Part shown: in pieces, positions 51,740-60,283 of the stretch
Layout of the letters: every line of letters begins with the position of its first letter
How positions within the stretch are numbered: the stretch's first letter is position 1
From: [Clostridium] innocuum
Lineage (GTDB): Bacteria > Bacillota_I > Bacilli_A > Erysipelotrichales > Erysipelotrichaceae
Assembly (NCBI GenBank): GCA_012317185.1
Contig: CP048838.1
Span: 1,240,001-1,304,000 of the forward strand
Length of the DNA stretch: 64,000 bases
Direction of reading: 5' to 3'
Position numbers and translations under genes: made by a program
Notes under the pieces: generated by a model
The model's database searches: none
What the model was told of the DNA's origin: nothing
Seen by the model: only the letters and a program-made list of their open reading frames with translations

Positions 51740-52402
51740 GGGTGTTTCTTATGGATTTCTTAAACGTGAACATCTGTTGGTTAAGGCAGCAGCATATGAA
51801 ATTCTGTAAACCATTCCGGTATTGAAAAGAGAATTCTGAAAAATGGATACCGCCTTTTATTTGTTATTTGAAAACAGGATATATAATAGAAAGTATGCGC
51901 TTTAACATTTGCTAACAGAATTTTAAGAAGCGTGATGCTACAATTTACTAATTTATTTAGAATTTCTTAAATAATTACAGCTTTATTGGGTGTCTTTCGT
52001 TAGCATATCAATGCTAGTAATTCTAAGTGGCAGTAAATAATTATTCAAATTTTACCAAAAACATGTTATTATATAAATATTGATATATATGTACAATTAC
52101 TACGTATTATAAATATCTTATTTACAAAGTTATACTTTATGAAATTGTCTAAAAACAGCAGATTATGCTGTTTTTTTTGCATAAGAATAAGGAAAAATGC
52201 CCTTTTATACACGTGTTTATATATGTATAGGTTTATGTATAATACATGTGGATTATGTAGCAATTTGAAATATGGGCGTGGTATGCTACATAAAGAAAGA
52301 GAAAGCTGGTGAAAGAATAGAATGAATAAAATAAGCATATGAAGCTTAAATAAAAATGTACAAGCTATATGGAGAATTGAATTATGGATAGGAGAGAAAA
52401 GC
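51740..52402. other. A+T-rich intergenic region before the surface protein gene
   Basis: No gene seen. A terminator lies at 52151-52178. After it TTTATA (52216-52221), 16 bases, and TATAAT (52238-52243) could be the promoter of the surface protein gene, with a leader of about 150 bases. The A+T content is far higher than in the ABC genes to the left. Confidence 0.5.
52151..52178 (+). terminator. Strong terminator
   Basis: AAAAACAGCA, loop GATTA, TGCTG and eight T. It lies 410 bases after the second ABC gene and may insulate the surface protein gene from the exporter transcript. Confidence 0.85.
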
Positions 52403-54730
52403 ATGAAGAAGATAAAAATGATAATGATTATACTCTGTACTGCTATTTTTATTGCAATGGGATTATCTATAAAAGTAAATGCGAAAAATGCAGTATCTGT
52501 TATGGATCAGAAATCACTTGATGATGTATCTAGTGAAGAAAAAGGTCCTATCGATGATATAGATAAAGTAAAAGGAGTTCGTCAAATTATGGCGGCTGGA
52601 GTAATTGATGAGAACTTTGCTTCAGCTATATATGATGCTTTTCAAAAGGAAGGTTTTTATGGGGACGATACCAAAACGATACGAGAGATTCTAGGTGAAT
52701 ATTCCAAGAGTATTGATGCTTCAAATAGAGGTATTAAAAGCATTCAGGGCATCGAGTGGTTGAGAAATACCAGGTTTATAGAATTAGGAAATAAATACGA
52801 TGCACTTAATCCTGAAATTAAGAATGAGATTAGCGATCTCTCTCCTCTTTCAATAGAATATATAAATCGCATCAACCCTTCATCTGATGATGTTTTGAAA
52901 TGGTTTAAAAATAAGAGTAATCTTGAAATTCAACTAGGGGGGAATCCAATCAAAAATTATGGGAAATGTGTTGGAGGCTTACAATTAACATATGGAGGTA
53001 GAGCATTACCGCTTATTCAGTCCAATAATTTAACAGCTATAAAATCAGGAAAGGAAAAGAATTGGAAGGTTGTTAAAAATATTAGACTGCCTGAATTAAA
53101 GAAAGATGGATTTGATGTAACGTTTTCAGGGAAAAAGCAAAATGGAAATCAACCTCTTACTAGAATAGAAAAGAGTATAACCACTGTTAACAGTGATGCA
53201 GAAATAAATTATGAGGAACTTAATAAGAAAAACTTACAAATTGACAATATAAAACATAGTGGAGATCTTTGGGCTACACTGGGACATGAAGCTAAGGATG
53301 CAATTGATTTCTTTAAATATAATTCAATAGGCGGAGGTGTCGATATAAGACTTGATCCGGATTATATCTCATATAGTTATGAGACTACTTTTAGAACTCG
53401 TATCTATACACCGGTAATTGCGGAAAGTATAGCAAAAGCCAATATCAAAGTAACGAAACTAATAACAGAAAACAAATCAGGAATAAAAAGAGTGAAGGGA
53501 GCAAAATACTATTTATATAATGCAAATACGAATTCGAGATTCTCAGATAAGCAGTATATCACAGATGAGAATGGTGAATTTATGATTGTAGATAATCTCC
53601 CCTCAGGAGATTATTACTTACTGGAATTTGAAGCTCCAAATGGATTTAATCTTAATAAAAACAAGGTGAAATTCTCTATTTTTGTAGATAACAATGGAGT
53701 TCGTGTAACTGGTGGTGATAAAAACCTGAATGTAAATGCAGGAAATATCCAAGAGGATGTCGATGTGGTATATATTGATCGGTACTCCAACGATGTAGAA
53801 GTGAAGATAGAGGAAATTCCAGATGCAGTTTTAGACCATGTTGAAATGAGCTATATAGATCGTGAAACTCAGAAAGAAAAAGAAGTTGAAATTACACAAT
53901 CCTTTCTGTCTGCACAAGAAGCTTCTGCGTGGTTATCTAATTGGATAAACGTTAATAAAGGAAATGCGGAAAACATAGGCAGTATTGATGGTGAAGTGAA
54001 AATAAAAGTATACTACACCTATACAAAAAAGTTAATTACATCTGATTCAAGATCTGTTACAAATGTTGATTTCAATAAAAAGGGTAGCTATAGAGATGAT
54101 GATAAAAATATTGTATCTCCTTTGGCAGGGGCTAAATTCAAATTAGTATGTACACATAAGCATGATGAAAATTGTAAAAGCAAAGACGGAAAATATAGCA
54201 ATTGCAGTGATGCACATTCAGATTATACTGATTTTATAACAGAAAGAGGATGTAATTGGAGTAGCGAGGCTATAAGCAACAAAGAAGGAAAAGTTTTGTT
54301 TACAAATATTAACAGTGGTGTCTATGAGCTGACGGAAACAAAAGTACCTGAAGGATACAAGGAACCTAAAACATCATGGACAGTAATTGTAGATGCAGCA
54401 AATGATAAATTTACAATAGAAGAGGATAATGTTATAAATGACTGCAAATTAGAATGGAATCAAATGGATGGCTTTACGATAATAAACGAGAAACGATTTC
54501 AACCAGTAATACCGGATGAACCTACTATACCAAATACACCAGATAAGCCGATATATGAAGAAACTGTAAAACAGAACACACCCAAGACGGAGCAGAAAAT
54601 AAAATTCAATAAAAATGCAAAAACAGGAGATTATTCAGATATGAGTTTTTGGAGTTTGGCTGCGCTTATATCGGTAATTACTATTTTGATTATAGTGACA
54701 CAGAAGAGTAGAAATGCAAAAAATAATTAA
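52403..54730 (+). CDS. Cell-wall-anchored surface protein with CnaB/SpaA-like domains and a variant sorting signal
   Basis: 775 residues. Signal peptide at 1-27 (hydrophobic core IIMIILCTAIFIAMGL in pattern). A large N-terminal region (about 60-320) of unknown fold is followed by SpaA/CnaB-like domains near 350-430 (VKGAKYYLYNA; NLPSGDYYLLEFEAPNGF) and 570-690 (LAGAKFKLVC; SGVYELTETKVPEGY). The second has an inserted Cys/His cluster, CTHKHDENCKSKDGKYSNC. The C terminus ends with a Pro-rich spacer, NAKTGD in place of LPxTG, a membrane helix and the basic tail QKSRNAKNN. CnaB domains form internal isopeptide bonds and occur in adhesins and pilins. The gene is much richer in A+T than its neighbours, a sign of transfer. 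Confidence 0.88.
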   Translation: MKKIKMIMIILCTAIFIAMGLSIKVNAKNAVSVMDQKSLDDVSSEEKGPIDDIDKVKGVRQIMAAGVIDENFASAIYDAFQKEGFYGDDTKTIREILGEYSKSIDASNRGIKSIQGIEWLRNTRFIELGNKYDALNPEIKNEISDLSPLSIEYINRINPSSDDVLKWFKNKSNLEIQLGGNPIKNYGKCVGGLQLTYGGRALPLIQSNNLTAIKSGKEKNWKVVKNIRLPELKKDGFDVTFSGKKQNGNQPLTRIEKSITTVNSDAEINYEELNKKNLQIDNIKHSGDLWATLGHEAKDAIDFFKYNSIGGGVDIRLDPDYISYSYETTFRTRIYTPVIAESIAKANIKVTKLITENKSGIKRVKGAKYYLYNANTNSRFSDKQYITDENGEFMIVDNLPSGDYYLLEFEAPNGFNLNKNKVKFSIFVDNNGVRVTGGDKNLNVNAGNIQEDVDVVYIDRYSNDVEVKIEEIPDAVLDHVEMSYIDRETQKEKEVEITQSFLSAQEASAWLSNWINVNKGNAENIGSIDGEVKIKVYYTYTKKLITSDSRSVTNVDFNKKGSYRDDDKNIVSPLAGAKFKLVCTHKHDENCKSKDGKYSNCSDAHSDYTDFITERGCNWSSEAISNKEGKVLFTNINSGVYELTETKVPEGYKEPKTSWTVIVDAANDKFTIEEDNVINDCKLEWNQMDGFTIINEKRFQPVIPDEPTIPNTPDKPIYEETVKQNTPKTEQKIKFNKNAKTGDYSDMSFWSLAALISVITILIIVTQKSRNAKNN

Positions 54731-54965
54731 TTAAAAGCAGAATGTTTTCTGCCGTATACCTTTGCTATAAAATGCTGTTGGATAAGGCGGAATTTACATT
54801 GGAGGAAATAAAAAAGGTGTCAGCAATACGTTGTTGGGGATTCGTTCATTTCAGCAAGAGGAGCTGGTGCCGTACCAAGGAGTCCTGTATCTTGATTACA
54901 CAGAGAGAATGTTCCTTTGAATAAAGCTGTTTATGTTAAGTATGTTAGTAAGTGACGTACTCTCA

Positions 54966-55080
54966 CCACTTATGCTAAGACTAGCATAGAAGTGGGAGCT
55001 TCTTGTTCGATAGAACCAACGTTCTAAGCATAAGCAAGCTATCCCCGCTCGTCCAGCGGTTCTTTGTAATCCTTATTTCC
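54966..55080 (-). ncRNA. Probable omega-RNA (TnpB guide RNA scaffold) at the IS right end
   Basis: In IS605 elements the guide RNA covers the 3' end of tnpB and the right-end hairpin, and the guide is the DNA beyond the element. Here the minus strand after the tnpB stop has a structured region ending in the right-end hairpin. The guide would be the sequence left of about 54960. Inferred from family knowledge; not shown directly. Confidence 0.4.
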
Positions 55081-56183
55081 TAACTCCTATGTAATCGTAT
55101 GCCTTCATCACGTATATTCTTCGCTGCATTGATATCACGATTCTCTATGTAACCACATATTGGACATTGATAGGTTCTTTCATTTAACCCTATCTTATTC
55201 TTTGCTCCACAGTGATTACATAGCTGTGTGCTGGCATACCATTTATCGACCTTTATAAATCGTTTTCCTTCATCTTCCAACTTATATCTTAAATAATTTC
55301 TCAAGATCCCAAAGCCATTATCCATAAGATTCTTTCCTAGCTTCAATGCCTGACTCATTGCCTTCATGTCGATATCTTCTACAACAACCATATCCCAGGA
55401 ATTGGCTATCTTCCTGCTTTCTTTATGTAGAAAATCTTTTCTCTGTTGTCCTATATGGGCATGTAGCCTGGCTATCTTGTTCCTTTGCTTCTTATAGTTA
55501 TTACTTCCTTTGACCATCTTGGAAAGTTTGCGTTGCTCTCTTGCTAATCGATTCTCACTTGCACGATAAAAATGAGGATAGTCGCATACATGACCTTCAC
55601 TATCAACATATAGATGTTTTTGCGAATAATCAAGGCCTAATACATGTACGACTTCTTTCCTTTCTACTTTATTTTCATATTCAAACAGACATGTCGCAAT
55701 ATAACGATCCTGCTGTTTGCTTATCGTCACTGCTTTTAAGATCCCCTGTGGTATGCGATGCATACGGATCCTTACATTACCTGCCTTTGGTAAACGTAGA
55801 TAGGTCGTTTGATTTTGTATCATACTAAATAATCTAATATTTCCATTGACCATATTCGTCGTGTAACTTTGTTTCGCCTGATGCTTTGATTTCCATTTCG
55901 GAAAGCCGATATCTGTTTCTTTGAAGAATTTTTTAAAAGCAGCTTCTAAATGAAGTTGAGCGTTTGCTAAGGCCAAAGAATCTACTTCCTTAAGAAACGG
56001 ATGCTCTTTCTTATAGGATGCAGGTGTCGTTTGTTTCATCTTCTTAGTTTCTTCATAATATTTGATTTTGTCATCTAACATATGATTATATAAAAAGCGA
56101 GTACAACCAAATGTTTTGATAAAGAGGAGCTCTTGCTCCTTGTTTGGATAGATTCTAAACTGATACCCTTTTCTTGACACCAT
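55080..56183 (-). CDS. tnpB: RNA-guided endonuclease TnpB (IS605 OrfB)
   Basis: 367 residues from the ATG at 56183, or 370 from 56192. An N-terminal helix-turn-helix-like domain (KGYQFRIYPNKEQELLF) is followed by a RuvC-like nuclease with all three acidic residues: Asp in LGLDYSQKHLYVD, Glu in VVVEDIDMKAM and Asp in NRDINAAKNI. The zinc ribbon is CNHCGAKNKIG...CPICG. TnpB is a guide-RNA-directed DNA nuclease related to the ancestor of Cas12. Length and catalytic residues look intact, so it may be active. Its start overlaps the tnpA end. Confidence 0.95.
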   Translation of the reverse strand: MVSRKGYQFRIYPNKEQELLFIKTFGCTRFLYNHMLDDKIKYYEETKKMKQTTPASYKKEHPFLKEVDSLALANAQLHLEAAFKKFFKETDIGFPKWKSKHQAKQSYTTNMVNGNIRLFSMIQNQTTYLRLPKAGNVRIRMHRIPQGILKAVTISKQQDRYIATCLFEYENKVERKEVVHVLGLDYSQKHLYVDSEGHVCDYPHFYRASENRLAREQRKLSKMVKGSNNYKKQRNKIARLHAHIGQQRKDFLHKESRKIANSWDMVVVEDIDMKAMSQALKLGKNLMDNGFGILRNYLRYKLEDEGKRFIKVDKWYASTQLCNHCGAKNKIGLNERTYQCPICGYIENRDINAAKNIRDEGIRLHRS

Positions 56184-56583
56184 TCTTCTCACCTTGACTT
56201 TCGATATAAGCTTTGATGATGTCGGTGGTGACTCCTCCTGTACTGATCAAACAGAAACTCTGACTCCAAAATGCCTCTTTCCAAAGTTTTTCACGAATTT
56301 CAGGGAACTCCTTTTTCAATAAACGTGAACTGGCACTCTTATATGCATTGATAAACTTTGTAAGACAAGAGTTAGGGTGAGCAGAGAACAGGATATGAAT
56401 ATGATCGACATCATGGTTCCATTCTTGAAGAGAGATGTTATAGGATCTGGCAATATGAAGAAAGATCTCTTTTGCACGATCACTGATGACATCATTGAAC
56501 ACACGACGCCGATATTTCGTTGTCATAATCAAATGATAATGGAGAGCAAATACCGAATGAGCATTACTGTCTAAATAAAGCAT
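56155..56583 (-). CDS. tnpA: IS200/IS605 family transposase TnpA (HUH, Y1)
   Basis: 142 residues, the normal size. The HUH motif is DVDHIHILF and the catalytic Tyr is in DIIKAYIESQG. This enzyme excises and inserts the element as single-stranded DNA. The last 29-38 bases overlap the start of tnpB in another frame. It appears intact. Confidence 0.95.
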   Translation of the reverse strand: MLYLDSNAHSVFALHYHLIMTTKYRRRVFNDVISDRAKEIFLHIARSYNISLQEWNHDVDHIHILFSAHPNSCLTKFINAYKSASSRLLKKEFPEIREKLWKEAFWSQSFCLISTGGVTTDIIKAYIESQGEKNGVKKRVSV

Positions 56584-56745
56584 AAATACACCTCATTTCG
56601 CTATATCGACCGAAACCGTTTTTATACTCATATTATACCACAAAACAGCCTGATTTACCATACTTGTAAAGGGAAAGCCAAAGGAAATATGGCTGCATTC
56701 ATCCCTCCATCTACTTATCGTCGTAGAGATGGGGGACTTCTGCCT

Positions 56746-57220
56746 GTTGTTTGTTAAAAAAATATTTAAAGAAAGTAGTTCATACAGAGTCTCTACCTCA
56801 CATCAGGATACAAGCAAATGAAACACTAAAGAAGAAATAAATTCCTATGATTCGGGAGGTTTATTTCTTCTTTTATATTCAAGGTCAGGGCGAGTTTTGA
56901 AGCATCTATGGAATATGCGATCCATCTGCTCTGTACGGAATCTTCAAATCATACTGCACAGCTTGTTATACGTCAGTGGCAAAACGGAAAGCAACGCATA
57001 AAGCGGCTATATCCTGGGGAAGCTGGCAATCGCTGTCATCAGCCATGACAGCTCCTATATGCTATGCAGGCTCTCTTGCTATTGAACCGGTAAACCGAGA
57101 CCACAGTTTACGAAAAAATGTAAAAAAAACTATCTTTTTATTTTCATACAGGGCAAAAAGCGTTAAAATGAATCTGTGCTATGCGCAAAAAGAAAAGAAA
57201 GAGTTAATTGGAGGTAAGAC
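56746..57220. other. Intergenic stretch with a possible coding remnant
   Basis: Between the IS left end and the purF-like gene. One frame from about 56890 reads ASFEASMEYAIHLLCTESSN before losing sense, which faintly recalls an Rrf2-type N terminus. It has no start and ends at 57050. Nothing else is supported. Confidence 0.3.
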
Positions 57221-58648
57221 ATGAGCGGTTTTTTTGGAGTAGCTTCAAAAGAAAACTGTGTACTGGATGTGTTTTTTGGTGTAGATTACCATTCACATCT
57301 GGGCACGAGACGTGGAGGAATGGCGATACATGGAGAAAAGGGCTTTGCCCGTGCCATTCATAACATCGAGAATTCTCCGTTTCGTACGAAATTTGAAAAA
57401 GATATTGAGGAATTTGATGGAAATCTTGGAATCGGATGTATTTCAGACAATGAGGCACAGCCGCTTCTAGTAAAATCCCATCTGGGATCCTTTGCCATCA
57501 CAACGGTTGGCCGTATCAACAATCTGGAAGAGCTGCAGAGTCTGTGCTTTGAACGCGGTGTTACACACTTTCTGGAGATGAGTACCGGAGAAGTGAATCC
57601 GACAGAGCTGATTGCTTCGTTAATCAATCACAAGGCGACGATTGTTGAAGGTCTGCAGTATGTACAAAGTCTTGTCAAGGGCAGTATGAGCATTCTGCTG
57701 ATGACACAGTATGGCATTTATGCCGCAAGAGATTTGCTTGGAAGAACACCGATCGTTCTTGGAGAAAAGGAAACAGGTTTCTGTGCAACCTTTGAAAGCA
57801 GTGCGTTTTTGAATCTGGGCTACCATCACTACCGTGATCTGGGAGCCGGAGAAATCGTCTTCATCACACCGGAGCGCATTGAAGTATTGCAGAAGCCGAA
57901 GGATAAAATGAAAATCTGTTCCTTCCTGTGGGTATATTACGGTTATCCGACATCTACCTATGAGGGCATCAATGTGGAATGTATGCGGAACCGCTGTGGT
58001 GAGCTGCTTGCAGGACGTGACAATGTTGACAATGTAGAGGTAGATAGTGTCGCAGGTGTTCCGGATTCCGGAATTGCACATGCTGTGGGTTATTCCAATG
58101 TTTCCAGTGTGCCGTTCGCAAGACCGTTTATCAAATATACACCTACCTGGCCGAGATCCTTTATGCCAACAGGTCAGATGCAGCGGAATATGATTGCGAA
58201 AATGAAGCTGATTCCGGTACAGGAGCTCATTCGGGATAAGCGTCTGCTTTTAATTGATGATTCCATTGTGCGGGGGACACAGCTCGGCGAAACCACGGAA
58301 TTCTTATATGAAAGCGGCGCAAAGGAAGTCCATGTCCGCCCGGCCTGCCCGCCGATTATCTTCGGATGTAAATATCTGAATTTTTCACGCTCAAAATCAG
58401 AGATGGATCTGATTACGCGCAGAGTCATCCGAAAGCTGGAGGGGGATGATGTATCCAGTGAGGTACTGGCAGAATATGCAGATCCTGACAGCGAACGCTA
58501 TCAGAAGATGTGTGAGGAAATTCGCCAGCGCTCCAACTTTACATCTCTTCGCTATCATCGCCTCGATGATATGATTGCTTCCATTGGGCTGGACAGATGC
58601 AAGCTATGTACATATTGCTGGGATGGCAAGGAAGACGACGAGGAGTAG
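57221..58648 (+). CDS. Amidophosphoribosyltransferase (PurF) homologue lacking the N-terminal catalytic Cys
   Basis: 475 residues. An N-terminal Ntn glutamine amidotransferase-like domain (1-235) and a C-terminal phosphoribosyltransferase domain with the PRPP loop LLLIDDSIVRGTQ near 343-355. The end has a CKLCTYC cluster for iron-sulfur binding, as in PurF. True PurF has Cys at position 2 (MCGIxG) as nucleophile; here the N terminus is MSGFFGVASKENC, so glutamine hydrolysis should not occur in the normal way. It may use ammonia or have another role. No purine genes lie beside it. A strong terminator follows. The start follows TTGGAGGTAAGAC. Confidence 0.88.
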   Translation: MSGFFGVASKENCVLDVFFGVDYHSHLGTRRGGMAIHGEKGFARAIHNIENSPFRTKFEKDIEEFDGNLGIGCISDNEAQPLLVKSHLGSFAITTVGRINNLEELQSLCFERGVTHFLEMSTGEVNPTELIASLINHKATIVEGLQYVQSLVKGSMSILLMTQYGIYAARDLLGRTPIVLGEKETGFCATFESSAFLNLGYHHYRDLGAGEIVFITPERIEVLQKPKDKMKICSFLWVYYGYPTSTYEGINVECMRNRCGELLAGRDNVDNVEVDSVAGVPDSGIAHAVGYSNVSSVPFARPFIKYTPTWPRSFMPTGQMQRNMIAKMKLIPVQELIRDKRLLLIDDSIVRGTQLGETTEFLYESGAKEVHVRPACPPIIFGCKYLNFSRSKSEMDLITRRVIRKLEGDDVSSEVLAEYADPDSERYQKMCEEIRQRSNFTSLRYHRLDDMIASIGLDRCKLCTYCWDGKEDDEE

Positions 58649-58734
58649 GGAAAAGAAGCTTCGTCTGCTCTCTGAAGGAGAATAGAGCGGATAGTGATAA
58701 CATCTTACCTGTTTTTGAAATAATAAAGAATCGG

Positions 58735-58783
58735 AGATACCTATGCAGTTGATGCAAGTCAGGCATAGGTATCTTCTTTTTTT
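58735..58783 (+). terminator. Terminator after purF-like gene
   Basis: AGATACCTATGC (58735-58746) and GCATAGGTATCT (58763-58774) are perfect 12-base complements, followed by TC and a run of T. Confidence 0.92.
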
Positions 58784-58873
58784 GTAGGAGCAATATTGCT
58801 TTCTGTGTAATTTACTGCAGTAAGACAAAAGAGCCAGTTGCTTTCAAAAACCAAAAGAATACAGCGCATGTGC

Positions 58874-58929
58874 TTGACAGCTAACGATTATTAGCCTATA
58901 CTGATGATAGAAAGCTAATGATTGTTAGC
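58874..58929 (+). promoter_or_regulatory. Promoter with two TetR-type operators
   Basis: TTGACA (58874-58879) and TATACT (58897-58902) are 17 bases apart. The spacer is filled by GCTAACGATTATTAGC (58880-58895). A second copy, GCTAATGATTGTTAGC (58914-58929), lies over the transcription start. Both match the dyad GCTAA-N6-TTAGC. Autorepression by the TetR protein encoded next is the simple reading. Confidence 0.9.
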
Positions 58930-58944
58930 CGAAGGGAGAATACA

Positions 58945-59574
58945 ATGAAACAGTTATCCACAAAGGAGCGTATCCGTACAGAGGCGCTGCATCTGTTTGC
59001 ACAATATGGATATGATGCAATCAGTGTCGCACAGATTGCAAAGGCGGTAGGCATACAGGCTCCGTCCTTATACAAGCATTATGCAAGTAAGGAGGACATA
59101 TTCCTTGCCATTATAAAGGAAATGGAGAAGCGCTATGCGCAGCATGCTGCCGGGATGCAGATCAATGGCAGTAATGCTATGGAAGACGGAAAGCTGTATA
59201 CCCGGATTACCGATGAGCAGCTTGTCGATATGGGCATACATATGTTTTCTTATTTTCTTCACGATGCGTATGAGAGCAGCTTTCGGAAAATGCTGAATAT
59301 GGAGCGCTACCATAATCAAAGACTTGCAGAGCTGTTTCAAAAGCAGTATTTCGATGATGCAATTGCATATCAGACAGTGATTTTTCAACACTTGATGAAA
59401 GCAGGTATTCTGAAGCCGCTTGATCCGCAGATTACGGCACTGCAGTTTTATTCACCAATCTTTCTGCTGCTTCAGCTATGCGATTCCAACCCACAGTATG
59501 AACGAACGGCAATTGAACTGCTTCAGAAGCATATTCGACAATTTCTGAAGCTGAATTCTACAAAGGGTGACTGA
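58945..59574 (+). CDS. TetR family transcriptional regulator
   Basis: 209 residues. The N-terminal helix-turn-helix is ALHLFAQYGYDAISVAQIAK followed by AVGIQAPSLYKHYASKEDIF. The C-terminal domain binds an unknown ligand. It is the first gene of an operon with a flavodoxin-fold protein (start two bases past its stop) and a membrane protein. The ATG at 58945 follows GAAGGGAGAATAC; two operators cover the promoter. Confidence 0.92.
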   Translation: MKQLSTKERIRTEALHLFAQYGYDAISVAQIAKAVGIQAPSLYKHYASKEDIFLAIIKEMEKRYAQHAAGMQINGSNAMEDGKLYTRITDEQLVDMGIHMFSYFLHDAYESSFRKMLNMERYHNQRLAELFQKQYFDDAIAYQTVIFQHLMKAGILKPLDPQITALQFYSPIFLLLQLCDSNPQYERTAIELLQKHIRQFLKLNSTKGD

Positions 59575-59575
59575 T

Positions 59576-60283
59576 ATGAAGGTTACGCTACTACATGGTC
59601 AGAATCACAGGCAGTCATCGTGGCATGCGGCACACCTGCTGCTGGAGCAGCTGCCGGTGGAAACCCTGCATGAATTTTATTTACCTAAGGATATGCCGCA
59701 TTTCTGCTGCGGCTGTTATCGCTGCATGGAGCTGGGAGAGGACTTCTGCCCGCACACAGCATATATGGCTCCTATTATGAAAGCGATGAAGGAAGCTGAT
59801 TTACTTATATTTACAACGCCTACCTACTGCTTGCGAACAAGCGGTTCCATGAAAGCATTTCTGGATCACTGCTTTCTAAATTTCGTTGTACATCGTCCCC
59901 TGCCTTCCATGTATGATAAGCAGGCGGTAATCTTGGCCTCCGGTGCAGGCAGCGGGATGAAAAAGGCCGCAAAGGATATACGGACGAGTCTGACAGGATG
60001 GGGAATCTCCCACATAAGCTGCTACGGCTTTCGCTCCAAGGCGACTACATGGGAAGCAGTACCGGAAAGCATCAAACGAAGACTGACGACAGACCTTGCA
60101 AAGCTCGCCGGCCGTATCAAACGAAAGCAGCACCATAAGCGTATCAGCTGGAAACAAAAGCTGATGTTTCATGCAATGCGACAGATGCAAAAGCACGGGA
60201 TGGGGGCAGGAGAGCTGGACTATCAATACTGGAAGAAGCGTGGATGGCTCGAAAGCAGTCGCCCATGGACGGATGATGAATAG
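59576..60283 (+). CDS. Flavodoxin-fold NAD(P)H-dependent oxidoreductase
   Basis: 235 residues. The N-terminal half has the NADPH-dependent FMN reductase pattern: VTLLHGQNHRQSSWHAAHLL for the phosphate loop, a Cys-rich CCGCYRCMELGEDFC, then ADLLIFTTPTYCLRTSGSMKAFLDH. The C-terminal part is basic and helical (KRKQHHKRISWKQKL). Such proteins reduce quinones, flavins or nitro compounds. The start at 59576 lies two bases after the TetR stop; the next gene overlaps its end. Confidence 0.85.
   Translation: MKVTLLHGQNHRQSSWHAAHLLLEQLPVETLHEFYLPKDMPHFCCGCYRCMELGEDFCPHTAYMAPIMKAMKEADLLIFTTPTYCLRTSGSMKAFLDHCFLNFVVHRPLPSMYDKQAVILASGAGSGMKKAAKDIRTSLTGWGISHISCYGFRSKATTWEAVPESIKRRLTTDLAKLAGRIKRKQHHKRISWKQKLMFHAMRQMQKHGMGAGELDYQYWKKRGWLESSRPWTDDE

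Larger units (their letters stand above)
54955..56745 (-). mobile_element. IS200/IS605 family insertion sequence with tnpA and tnpB
   Basis: On the minus strand the element runs from about 56745 to about 54955. The left end has a hairpin around CCATCTAC/GTAGAGATGG (56710-56730). The right end has CCACTTATGCTA (54966-54977) and TAGCATAGAAGTGG (54982-54995), a subterminal hairpin with one bulge. No target duplication is expected for this family, so exact ends are approximate. It lies between the surface protein gene and the PurF homologue and interrupts no recognisable gene. Confidence 0.85.

Noticed and set aside
52069..52404. Minus-strand frame of 111 codons before the surface protein
   Set aside because: Low-complexity Leu/Phe/Ile-rich product of A+T-rich DNA, overlapping a terminator and a promoter.
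54742..54924. 60-codon frame after the surface protein gene
   Set aside because: No ribosome site and no recognisable sequence; probably chance or a decayed tail.
56976..57224. 82-codon frame before the purF-like gene
   Set aside because: Covers the likely promoter of the purF-like gene and has no domain or ribosome site.
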